Source: a virus
DNA: 29,922 nt
Strand: one strand, 5' to 3'
IMG/VR virus record: IMGVR_UViG_3300033047_000008
Coordinates: 1-29,922 of that record
In this document: positions 1 to 5,275 of the stretch, in pieces
How positions within the stretch are numbered: position 1 is the stretch's first letter
Layout: each line of letters starts with the position of its first letter
Made by a program: the position numbers and the translations under genes
Notes under the pieces: generated by a model
Databases searched by the model: none
The model's input: only the letters and a program-made list of their open reading frames with translations
Told to the model about the DNA's origin: nothing

Positions 1-270
1 TGCTTCCCGCATAGGGCGGCTCAGGTGATCGATCTGTCGGAGATAATCCAGCATGGCTCCACGCACTTTGTATCGAGCATAGGTGTCAAAGCTGGCTCCC
101 CTGTCTCCGCGATACTTTAGAGAGGCGGTGAAAAGTCCGACCAATCCAGCTGCATGAAACTCCTCTGCTGTTCTGCTTGCTGGCATCCGGTCAGTCATTC
201 GGGTAGCGATACCCCACAACCTTTTCTCCCATCCACCAGCCAAAAGCTCCTCTATTGTTCTCTGCTGCAT
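1..270 (-). CDS. Sigma factor, FliA/sigma-28 type (3' end outside window)
   Basis: The frame is open from an ATG at 270 to base 1 (90 codons, no stop), so only the N-terminal part is present. It reads as sigma70-family regions 1.2-2.4. Residues 23-46 (WEKRLWGIATRMTDRM then PASRTAEE) match region 1.2/2.1, HAAGLVGLF is the usual AGxxGL segment, and RGASFDTYARYKVRGAMLDY is the highly conserved FliA/SigB-type -10 recognition helix, followed by LRQIDHLSRPMRE. The family binds core RNA polymerase and directs it to class-specific promoters. The gene starts 9 bases after the stop of the probable virion protein upstream, so the two are likely co-transcribed. Regions 3 and 4 lie beyond the edge. That it is a sigma factor is close to certain; that it is active, and its promoter targets, are inference. 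Confidence 0.88.
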   Translation of the reverse strand, partial: MQQRTIEELLAGGWEKRLWGIATRMTDRMPASRTAEEFHAAGLVGLFTASLKYRGDRGASFDTYARYKVRGAMLDYLRQIDHLSRPMREA

Positions 271-279
271 TCAAGCATC

Positions 280-1072
280 TTACATATCCTCAAGCGAAAA
301 CGAGAAGCCTACGGAAATATCTCCAGTAGATGCAGCCATTTTTGCGCAGAAGATAATGTCAGTCAGCTCTTCAAACACAACAGGCACATCAAAGTGAAGC
401 TCGTGGAAGCCAGAGATCTTTGTGAACTCTAGGTTGTTGCGCAAAGCTGGGAAAGGAGCAGAGTCAATCAGGATTCCCACACGGGAAGCGATGATTACGT
501 TTGCATCCTGGGGGCTGTCAATGTTCAAGTACCCATCTTTGATGAGAATCCGCTTTCCTTTTGGAACAGTGTAAGCACCGATGTTTGTTTGAGCGCGTGC
601 GAAATCGGTATCCAGGATGATTCCCCAGTCCTGAGTGCCAGCAGCATTCTCAATCGTAATCGTGTCTTCGTGAGAAGGTGTATCCAGATCTCCGTAAACA
701 CCACTACCAGTGACAAACGCGCGGAGGAGCCGAAGGAACTTTCTTGAAGTAGGCTGACTGGCTGAAGCACCAGCGGTAGCGACCTTATCAACAGCGAAAA
801 ATCCATCTTCGCCAATGCCGTGAAACTCAACCTCTGTGGCTCCAGAGCCAGCGGCAGTATCATTTGCATGTCCTCCGGCTTTCACGCGCAATGCCACAGC
901 TCCACCGGGAGGGGGGCATCCGGAAAAGGTTGTTTAGGGACAAGACTTCGTAGCCAGATGAGCCTACTGCTTGATTTCTTCCAAACTTATGAACAGGGCG
1001 AGCGCCTGGAACACGACCGGAAGAAACTTCATGTCCATAATCAAGAGGCTTGGGGGTTTCAGTGAGAACCAT
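280..1072 (-). CDS. Probable virion structural protein, apparent frameshift near 911-916
   Basis: Two overlapping minus-strand frames appear to be one gene. The first begins at ATG 1072 and encodes a typical N-terminus (VLTETPKPLDYGHEVSSG, then GARPVHKFGRNQAVGSSGYE) before going out of frame. The second, open to the stop at 280, continues with a beta-rich Gly/Ala/Thr segment (ALRVKAGGHANDTAAGSGA) and the remaining 200 residues. The join lies at a run of six G (plus strand, 911-916), where a one-base change gives a continuous protein of about 263 aa. The layout (short basic head with KFGRN, then AGG-NDTAAGSGA, then ITIENAAGT) resembles phage virion proteins of unassigned role; this is recalled, not searched. 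Without a frameshift, the 3' part would start at GTG 897 with no well-placed ribosome site. It is followed at 9 bases by the sigma gene. Confidence 0.6.
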
Positions 1073-1076
1073 GTGG

Positions 1077-1105
1077 CTTATACCCTATCACTCCCATCTG
1101 GCTAA
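1077..1105 (-). promoter_or_regulatory. Possible sigma70-like promoter of the virion protein gene
   Basis: On the minus strand a weak -35 (TTAGCC, 1105-1100) is followed after 17 bases by a good -10 (TATAAG, 1082-1077). Only 4 bases remain before the ATG at 1072, so initiation would fall in or at the start codon. The -35 match is poor and there is no experimental support. The repeated motif at 1115-1130 lies just upstream and may be the actual control element. Confidence 0.3.
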
Positions 1106-1114
1106 CGTACTAGT

Positions 1115-1130
1115 TAACGGTGTTAAGTTA
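1115..1130 (-). repeat. Copy 1 of a 16-bp motif TAACTTAACACYGTTA
   Basis: Minus-strand TAACTTAACACCGTTA, matching the plus-strand copy at 5866-5881 at 15 of 16 positions. It overlaps the stop codon of the gene above and lies about 43 bases upstream of the virion protein start. Both copies are in non-coding or gene-border DNA and point towards downstream genes on their own strands, so a phage-polymerase promoter or protein-binding site is possible. Function is inference. Confidence 0.45.
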
Positions 1131-1463
1131 CCCGAAGATCATCCACACTAGAATGCCGACTGCAGCAACACCACAAAAGATTCCAGTGAAGAGCCACCAC
1201 TGTAATCCTTTAGTTAGCTTTGGTGTACTGAATGGAAGGGGGTCAGGCAAAATCAAATGGGAGAGATTCAGGCGTTTGTTCCCCTCAAACTGAGCAAGAA
1301 TCTCACCGGAAAACGCCCTGAAAAATGTCCTCTCTGCTTCCGTGTATGGCTCGGTCCTTGGGGGGTAAAGCCTTGAGATAGCTGCATCGTTTTCTTCCAT
1401 CTGCTCATGCAGCCAAGTGCGCCGAGCCATGTGCAACTCCATTAGTTTTTCTTTCTTACCCAT
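1128..1463 (-). CDS. Unknown small protein with C-terminal membrane segment
   Basis: 111 aa from ATG 1463; a GTG at 1466 is an alternative start. An AGGA about 10 bases upstream can serve the ATG. The body is charged and probably helical (EKLMELHMARRTWLHEQMEE). The last 24 residues form one strongly hydrophobic helix (WWLFTGIFCGVAAVGILVWM), so the product is likely tail-anchored in the membrane. The start overlaps the end of the preceding gene (stop at 1456), which indicates translational coupling in the leftward small-gene operon. No family recognised. Confidence 0.65.
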   Translation of the reverse strand: MGKKEKLMELHMARRTWLHEQMEENDAAISRLYPPRTEPYTEAERTFFRAFSGEILAQFEGNKRLNLSHLILPDPLPFSTPKLTKGLQWWLFTGIFCGVAAVGILVWMIFG

Positions 1464-1728
1464 CACGTTGTTTCCTAAATCTTAGGTAGGTGGCAATCAG
1501 TCCTTCGCGCAGCGTTATGAACTCTTCATTTGACAACACCTTGCTATCGCAAACGGATGTTGCATGGAAGATGTTATTAGGCATCATCAATATCTGCCTC
1601 CGGTGAACGAAGAACCCTGTTGATTCCCCGTCCGGAGCGTAATGCTCGCACAGCATTTCAATCTTGCCGCGCCGCCGTTCGATCTCCTCTGGTGAAGGCC
1701 GCTTAACTTTGAAGTGCCAATCATCCAT
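1456..1728 (-). CDS. Unknown small protein
   Basis: 90 aa from ATG 1728. The frame is open nine codons further (to 1755), but the ATG at 1728 overlaps the stop of the upstream gene (1721-1723) and has GGAG upstream, in keeping with the overlapping style of this operon. The sequence is mixed, with a basic N-terminal part (RRRGKIEML) and a C-terminal helix (TLREGLIATYLRFRKQ). No catalytic motif or membrane segment is visible. No family recognised. Confidence 0.6.
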   Translation of the reverse strand: MDDWHFKVKRPSPEEIERRRGKIEMLCEHYAPDGESTGFFVHRRQILMMPNNIFHATSVCDSKVLSNEEFITLREGLIATYLRFRKQRDG

Positions 1729-1966
1729 CCCGTTTCTCCAGCTGGGTTTTTGCAAACTGAAGCCATTTTATTAGTTCATCAATGCACTCTGTAGGAATAT
1801 GCACGCACTTCCCCGGCGCATCTTTTCCCGGAAGAGGCACGCTTGTTATTTCTACACATTCAGACAGGATGTTGATTGAAGCCCCATATCCGTAAAAGGT
1901 TGGGTTAGCGATCAGGATTGGCGAAGTCCGTTCATGCATTGGCCATTCTTCAGGGAGTGGTGACAT
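1721..1966 (-). CDS. Unknown small protein
   Basis: 81 aa from ATG 1966, which overlaps the previous stop as TGATG and is preceded by GGGGGAG, so the longer frame to 1987 is unlikely to be used. It has an N-terminal segment rich in Pro and Gly, a central stretch of likely beta strands (SINILSECVEITSVPLPG) and a C-terminal helix (ECIDELIKWLQFAKTQLEK). No recognised family. Its role can only be guessed from its place among small left-arm genes. Confidence 0.6.
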   Translation of the reverse strand: MSPLPEEWPMHERTSPILIANPTFYGYGASINILSECVEITSVPLPGKDAPGKCVHIPTECIDELIKWLQFAKTQLEKRDG

Positions 1967-2343
1967 CAAAGCACTCCCCCATGCCAACCATTAGTAATCG
2001 CAGTAACGATCTCCTCCACTTGCTTCTTAACACGCAAAAGCCATAGCTCATGGTTATCAACACTCGTAGCACACTGATGCACAATGTCAGGCAGCGTGAT
2101 TGACAGAAGGACCGGAGGAGAATCCGTCCAATCATCCGCATCGGTGTACTTCTGTAAAGCTACACGCAAAATGTAGGTTGTGCCTTGGTAATCGTGCGGA
2201 CGTTGCTCTCTCCACTCCAACCTGATTACTTGCATTACTTTGATATCACGAGTCCTGCTGTAAGCGCAGAGCTGTGTAACAAAGTTTTTAACCAAGACAG
2301 TAACGAAACGGCTGGTCCCCACTAGGTCGAGGTCGTGACTCAT
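1966..2343 (-). CDS. Unknown protein
   Basis: 125 aa starting at ATG 2343, whose ATGA overlaps the stop of the upstream gene at 2340. The predicted product alternates likely strands and helices (MQVIRLEWREQ, TTYILRVALQKYTD, VLLSITLPDIVHQ) and ends with a helix (LLRVKKQVEEIVTAITNGW). There is no signal peptide, membrane segment or recognisable motif. It belongs to the leftward run of overlapping small genes. Confidence 0.62.
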   Translation of the reverse strand: MSHDLDLVGTSRFVTVLVKNFVTQLCAYSRTRDIKVMQVIRLEWREQRPHDYQGTTYILRVALQKYTDADDWTDSPPVLLSITLPDIVHQCATSVDNHELWLLRVKKQVEEIVTAITNGWHGGVL

Positions 2344-2531
2344 TTGCCCAGCCTCGTAAGAATCTCAGTTAGTTTAGCTCGCTGATTACTCGACAAGAAA
2401 AACATTGAAGAGTCAAACCGTTCCGATTTCTCGTAAAGGTCTTCAACAAAATCCAGTTCCCAAGTAGTTAGCCCTGATGGAATGTCGAGCGCGGCTTGGA
2501 TGTCTTGCACGTCTTGGTTTAGTTCACTCAT
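2340..2531 (-). CDS. Unknown small protein
   Basis: 63 aa from ATG 2531, which overlaps the upstream stop as ATGA and has GGAAG at a suitable distance; an in-frame ATG at 2543 is the alternative. The C-terminal two thirds (LTTWELDFVEDLYEKSERF, then LSSNQRAKLTEILTRL) is helical and resembles a short motif common in phage proteins (WExxFxxDL...LSxxQxxxLxxI). That resemblance is from memory and no function is attached to it. Confidence 0.6.
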   Translation of the reverse strand: MSELNQDVQDIQAALDIPSGLTTWELDFVEDLYEKSERFDSSMFFLSSNQRAKLTEILTRLGK

Positions 2532-2731
2532 GTTATCTTCCATGCAACGGTTACAACAGCGTAGCTCTCATACTTAAACATTTTTCCCGCGCTATTACGA
2601 ACGGTAATAGCAGCGCCATCAACATCCCCATGCGACGATACTCTAATCTCTTTTAAGGCCGCGAGCTTCGGGCTGGTAGCTTCAACCGCTACTTCCGTGC
2701 TTTCGTCTATCGACACTTGGTAAATGGCCAT
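2528..2731 (-). CDS. Unknown small beta-rich protein
   Basis: 67 aa from ATG 2731, selected because GGAGGAG lies 6 bases upstream and the ATG overlaps the upstream stop (TAATG). The frame remains open to 2770. The sequence looks like alternating beta strands with Val/Thr/Ala (YQVSIDESTEVAVEATSP, AAITVRNSAGKMFKYESYAV). No catalytic motif. It sits between the membrane zinc-ribbon gene and another small gene. Confidence 0.62.
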   Translation of the reverse strand: MAIYQVSIDESTEVAVEATSPKLAALKEIRVSSHGDVDGAAITVRNSAGKMFKYESYAVVTVAWKIT

Positions 2732-2970
2732 TAGAACTCCTCCTGCCAGTTTGAATGGCACTCTGAACAAAAGTAAAAGTCTAACCGTAACTCCATAGAG
2801 CGATCATGGCCGAGATGCTTTGACCCGCATTCGCATTGCACTCTTGGATCGGATTCTCTCTGCCTCCTCTTTAATCTCCAATCGATCCACTTGGACCGTA
2901 GTACGGGAATCAAGATGGCGAGGAGGAGGAGGGCAACGAAGAGGATGTCTTCTAGTGTGAAAATGAACAT
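2731..2970 (-). CDS. Membrane-anchored small zinc-ribbon protein
   Basis: 79 aa. Residues 8-24 (DILFVALLLLAILIPVL) form one membrane helix, followed by a strongly basic stretch (RSKWIDWRLKRRQR). A probable zinc-binding domain follows, with CxC at residues 46 and 48 and CxxC at 68 and 71. By the positive-inside rule the zinc domain should be cytoplasmic. Start ATG 2970 overlaps the preceding stop (TAATG). A membrane-tethered metal domain in a phage early-type operon suggests an action on a host membrane process; this is inference and no family is recognised. Confidence 0.65.
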   Translation of the reverse strand: MFIFTLEDILFVALLLLAILIPVLRSKWIDWRLKRRQRESDPRVQCECGSKHLGHDRSMELRLDFYFCSECHSNWQEEF

Positions 2971-3404
2971 TAGATTTTTATCAATCCTGAGTCAATCAAA
3001 TGGTGGTCGATCAGAACTACGTCTGCATGTTTGCCACCGGAAAGTTGGAAGACAGGCGGACCCGTTACAGGATCACTCCCAAGGAAGACGGAAGCGCTGA
3101 TGCTGTTTACTCGATGAGCCGTGATATTTTTATGCACGTCTTTCACCTGTATGCTGTTTGCATGTGCCACATACTCTTCCCAAACATTAAACATTCCTGC
3201 AGGCAGAATGAGTGCGACAGTTTTCCCTTCAAACGCAAGCGTTGCCGCTTTGCGAAACATCCCAGTAGTCCGGCCAGTGCAGCGGTAAGAATGCTCGGCA
3301 GCTTTTTGCACTGCCATGTATTGACGAAGACTTGTTTCGACCTTCTGCACAGTTAGCTTTGCTTTATCTAGCTCTTTAAGGATCTGTTGAAGTGGTGTAA
3401 GCAT
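2970..3404 (-). CDS. P-loop-like protein with GRTT motif
   Basis: 144 aa from ATG 3404, which overlaps the upstream stop (TAATG); the frame extends to 3470 but without a better start. After an N-terminal coiled-coil-like region (LQQILKELDKAKLTVQKVE), TGRTTGMFRKAATLAFEGKT looks like a modified Walker A loop. ADVVLIDHH near the C-terminus looks like a Walker B strand. Small GRTT-type P-loop proteins are common and mostly uncharacterised in phages. Nucleotide binding is likely; hydrolysis is not shown because the classical GKT/S lysine is absent. It lies two genes after the RNA ligase. Confidence 0.6.
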   Translation of the reverse strand: MLTPLQQILKELDKAKLTVQKVETSLRQYMAVQKAAEHSYRCTGRTTGMFRKAATLAFEGKTVALILPAGMFNVWEEYVAHANSIQVKDVHKNITAHRVNSISASVFLGSDPVTGPPVFQLSGGKHADVVLIDHHLIDSGLIKI

Positions 3405-3850
3405 TACAGAATCTCCAAAAGAGTGCTGGTTACTTCCTGAGAGTTGACCATCACGTAGCCTTCCATCCAAGGAATGATTACGACCTTCAGACCGAAGATG
3501 CGATGTGCTTTCTTATTCCCTATCTGCATTTGCACAGTGCCATCAATCACTCCCATGTATTCGTCGTGAACACGCGGCCCCATGAGAAGAACGTCTACCT
3601 TTGCACTATAGAGCGCTTCTAAATCGTCTAAGCCAAGGGGGAGATCATCGATCAGACTCTTACCGTTAAACCTAGAAGTGTGGTAAGCATTAGTGCGTTC
3701 CTCAAGGGAAGCGGGAGTCTTCGTGTTACGAAGCAACCATCGTGCAGCTTTAACCAGCCAGGAGTCACCGATGATACGCGAGACATCTAACGGTATAGCA
3801 CGCATAGCGTACTCTACGTTGATGTGGACTTGTTGAGCTTTGTGGTGCAT
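3404..3850 (-). CDS. Unknown protein downstream of RNA ligase
   Basis: 148 aa from ATG 3850, which overlaps the RNA ligase stop (TGATG); a GTG at 3853 is less likely. The N-terminal half is helical with charged residues, and the C-terminal half is strand-rich (VDVLLMGPRVHDEYMG, AHRIFGLKVVIIPWMEG). Phage proteins with a related 'FGLKVVIIPW' segment seem familiar, but I cannot attach a name or role. Strict coupling to the ligase suggests a related function or at least equal expression. Confidence 0.62.
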   Translation of the reverse strand: MHHKAQQVHINVEYAMRAIPLDVSRIIGDSWLVKAARWLLRNTKTPASLEERTNAYHTSRFNGKSLIDDLPLGLDDLEALYSAKVDVLLMGPRVHDEYMGVIDGTVQMQIGNKKAHRIFGLKVVIIPWMEGYVMVNSQEVTSTLLEIL

Positions 3851-4482
3851 CACTGGAAGTCCCTATGCTTAATCTTCGTGATGACCCGATCACCAAACTG
3901 GTTAAGCAGTTCAATGTTATGTGGTCGTGCAATAAGCCCTTCAGCAGTGAAATCGCCAAACTGGCTTTTGAAACCTTGTCTTACAAAATCAAGGCCATAC
4001 GCAAGAGAACCAGTCCCGATTTTAGGAGCAGTATTCACATCCAAATAAGCAGCAGTATGGCCAACATCACTCTGTAAATGCCATGCACCATTTGCTGCAC
4101 GGATGTCAAACAGAATGAAAGTTTGCCCTTTGCCATCCGGCATGTAGCTTCCTCCTTTCTGGATTCCAGCACCAACGCCTTCACCATAAAGAGTATCACC
4201 AACCTGTAAAAACTCACCTTTGCTAACAGGGAACATCTCAATCAGAGCGTTCATCAAACCTGCAGGAATCTGTGCGTTGTTGGTACGACCACCAAAGATG
4301 AACTTCTCGCCATCCCAGTGTACGCGGATGTTGGTTCCGTCCAGCTTCTCAGCGAACTGCCAGTTGTTTTCAGCAAGGAACTTAAACGCTGGATCAGAGT
4401 ATTCCCCTATGAGGAAAGTCTTGTGATTGTTTTTCGGATCTCTCTTGAAGATCGACTGAATCTTGTGGTAGGTGTGGTTCAT
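3850..4482 (-). CDS. RNA ligase (Rnl2-like nucleotidyltransferase)
   Basis: 210 aa. It carries the covalent nucleotidyltransferase motifs in order: motif I EKLDG with the lysine that would be adenylated (K46) followed by TNIRV; motif III LYGEG at about 99-102; motif IIIa FILFDIR at 122-128; motif IV EGLIAR at 181-186; and motif V VITKIK with K203 and K205. The enzyme would seal RNA ends with ATP. Proteins of this size consist of the adenylyltransferase domain with little or no C-terminal domain. The gene has its own promoter with the -10 box 6 bases before the ATG, no ribosome site, and tRNA genes immediately upstream. This fits repair of cleaved tRNAs, as with T4 Rnl1, although the physiological substrate is inference. 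It heads the overlapping leftward operon. Confidence 0.88.
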   Translation of the reverse strand: MNHTYHKIQSIFKRDPKNNHKTFLIGEYSDPAFKFLAENNWQFAEKLDGTNIRVHWDGEKFIFGGRTNNAQIPAGLMNALIEMFPVSKGEFLQVGDTLYGEGVGAGIQKGGSYMPDGKGQTFILFDIRAANGAWHLQSDVGHTAAYLDVNTAPKIGTGSLAYGLDFVRQGFKSQFGDFTAEGLIARPHNIELLNQFGDRVITKIKHRDFQ

Positions 4483-4488
4483 GCTGAC

Positions 4489-4516
4489 AGACTACCTTAT
4501 CTTTCCGGCCTGTCAA
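4489..4516 (-). promoter_or_regulatory. Promoter of RNA ligase, predicted leaderless
   Basis: Minus strand: TTGACA (4516-4511), 16-base spacer, TAGTCT (4494-4489), then 6 bases to the ATG at 4482. The expected transcription start is therefore the start codon or within a base or two of it, and no ribosome-binding site is present. The element is nearly identical to the integrase promoter at 7480-7507 (shared TTGACAGG, AGATAAG and TAGTCTGTC blocks). TGACAG and CTGTCA form an inverted repeat flanking the promoter. Confidence 0.7.
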
Positions 4517-4526
4517 ATAGAATAAG

Positions 4527-4601
4527 TGGCAGGGGTAGAAGGACTCGAACCTACAACTCTCAGAATCAAAGTCTGATGCTCTACCATTGAGCTATACCCC
4601 T
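4527..4601 (-). tRNA. tRNA-Gln (UUG)
   Basis: A complete cloverleaf of 75 bases with encoded CCA. Acceptor AGGGGTA pairs with TACCCCT, D-arm GCTC/GAGC, anticodon stem TCAGA/TCTGA around loop CTTTGAT (anticodon TTG), T-arm with loop TTCGAGT. It reads CAA and, by wobble, CAG. The first pair is A-U rather than the U-A usual for bacterial tRNA-Gln. A terminator hairpin on the same strand abuts its 5' end, and the RNA ligase promoter begins about 10 bases beyond its 3' end. Confidence 0.93.
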
Positions 4602-4634
4602 AAAAATAGGAGCCACGGCCTACCCGTAGCCCCC
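4602..4634 (-). terminator. Rho-independent terminator between tRNA genes
   Basis: On the minus strand GGGGCTACGG and CCGTGGCTCC form a 10-pair stem (two G-U pairs) with a 5-base loop, followed by TATTTTT. It lies downstream of the 103-nt tRNA and directly upstream of the tRNA-Gln 5' end, so tRNA-Gln would depend on read-through of this site. The 65 bases between it and the 103-nt tRNA hold only a small ATCTTC/GAAGAT hairpin. Confidence 0.7.
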
Positions 4635-4698
4635 GAAACGCATTCATCTTGGTTAACTTATCTTCCGGTAGCAGAAGATCTTAGATGGAGTAGTTCCC

Positions 4699-4801
4699 TG
4701 GTTCCCCGTCCCGGACTTGAACCGGGATTGCCACCAGCCTTTACCCCATAGTTGATTACAGGGCGGTTCCGGAGGTGTGCTACCAATTGCACCAACAGGG
4801 A
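4699..4801 (-). tRNA. Aberrant tRNA-like gene, isotype undetermined
   Basis: The outer parts are those of a normal tRNA: acceptor TCCCTGT/ACGGGGA (one G-U), D-arm GTGC/GCAC around AATTGGTA, T-arm CCCGG/CCGGG around TTCAAGT, discriminator A and encoded CCA. Its length, 103 bases, exceeds even class II tRNAs. In the roughly 50 bases between D- and T-arm I find no 5-pair stem with a 7-base loop and U33. The best pairing is ACCGCC with GGC(T)GGT enclosing 22 bases, or a weak CCTCC/GGTGG stem around 35 bases. An insertion, an intron-like segment or a decayed anticodon arm would explain this. Confidence 0.55.
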
Positions 4802-4918
4802 TTACAGGAAAATGAGAAGTGCGAAACGTGTACGTTGAGCTTTTGGGTCAGGGAGTCGAACCCAAGGCCACCAAGCCACCCGCTTAACCTCTCCGCACTT
4901 CTCTAGTACACCGTACAT
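4802..4918 (-). other. tRNA-like element that is also a 38-codon leaderless ORF
   Basis: Two readings compete. As RNA, GAGAAGTGCG and CGCACTTCTC (4902-4893 and 4820-4811) form a 10-pair closing stem 92 bases long overall. It contains a D-arm-like GAGAGGTTAAGC, a textbook T-arm sequence GGGTTCGACTCCC and three small hairpins (GGC/GCC, TTGGGT/ACCCAA, AACG/CGTT), but the T-arm is in the wrong place for a functional tRNA and there is no CCA. As protein, ATG 4918 lies 6 bases after a TAGTCT -10 box and opens 38 codons (MYGVLEKCGEVKRVAWW, then PWVRLPDPKAQRTRFALLIF) ending at TAA 4802. A relic of a host tRNA, such as an attachment-site core, is a third option. Confidence 0.4.
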
Positions 4919-4924
4919 GATGAC

Positions 4925-4953
4925 AGACTAGAATCTCTGTCCAGGATTGTCAA
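4925..4953 (-). promoter_or_regulatory. Promoter for the tRNA block
   Basis: Minus strand TTGACA (4953-4948), 17-base spacer, TAGTCT (4930-4925), within the last codons of the 100-aa gene. The -10 and the following bases to ATG 4918 match the RNA ligase promoter at 14 of 15 positions. The start site would be at about 4918, just upstream of the tRNA-like element and the 103-nt tRNA, with the terminator at 4602-4634 closing the unit. Confidence 0.65.
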
Positions 4954-5230
4954 GAGCGACCTCCAAGGTTTTAGAAACCAGAGTACGCATATCACTAAGG
5001 TGCGCTTGCAGTGCCGAGCGTTCTCCATCAGTAGAAAACTCATGCGTGCGCCGGATGCCTGCTGCATGAAGTTCGTCCATGAGGCGTTGCGCATCGCTAT
5101 CACTCATAATGAGGGATGCACCTGCAGCTAATGCCCCTGGTGCTACTTCAACCATTTCAGGATTCTCCATGCCTGCATCGAAACGAAGAAGCTTAGTGTT
5201 GCCTTCATCAATGTTTAGGGCGAACACCAA
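4928..5230 (-). CDS. Unknown phage protein, start codon uncertain
   Basis: 100 aa if started at TTG 5230 or GTG 5227. The C-terminal half (SDAQRLMDELHAAGIRR, ALQAHLSDMRTLVSKTLEVA) is helical and resembles uncharacterised small phage proteins. The same frame continues upstream with plausible coding sense (FIAVQRTIEHQGISVLVF) back to the TGA that ends the preceding gene. The ATG that should start it (5281, with GGGAG upstream, overlapping that stop as ATGA) is one frame off and ends after 9 codons. Either the real start is a weak TTG/GTG or one base is missing or extra near 5230-5280. The 3' end carries the promoter of the tRNA block. Confidence 0.55.
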   Translation of the reverse strand: MVFALNIDEGNTKLLRFDAGMENPEMVEVAPGALAAGASLIMSDSDAQRLMDELHAAGIRRTHEFSTDGERSALQAHLSDMRTLVSKTLEVALDNPGQRF

Positions 5231-5275
5231 AACGCTGATGCCTTGGTGTTCAATGGTGCGTTGTACGGCGATGAA

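Noticed and set aside
154-432. Plus-strand 92-codon frame at the left edge
   Set aside because: Lies antisense to the sigma factor and virion protein frames, which carry clear family signatures.
4489-4516. LexA/SOS box reading of the GACAG/CTGTC half-sites
   Set aside because: The classical box is CTGT-N8-ACAG; here the half-sites have the opposite orientation and variable spacing.
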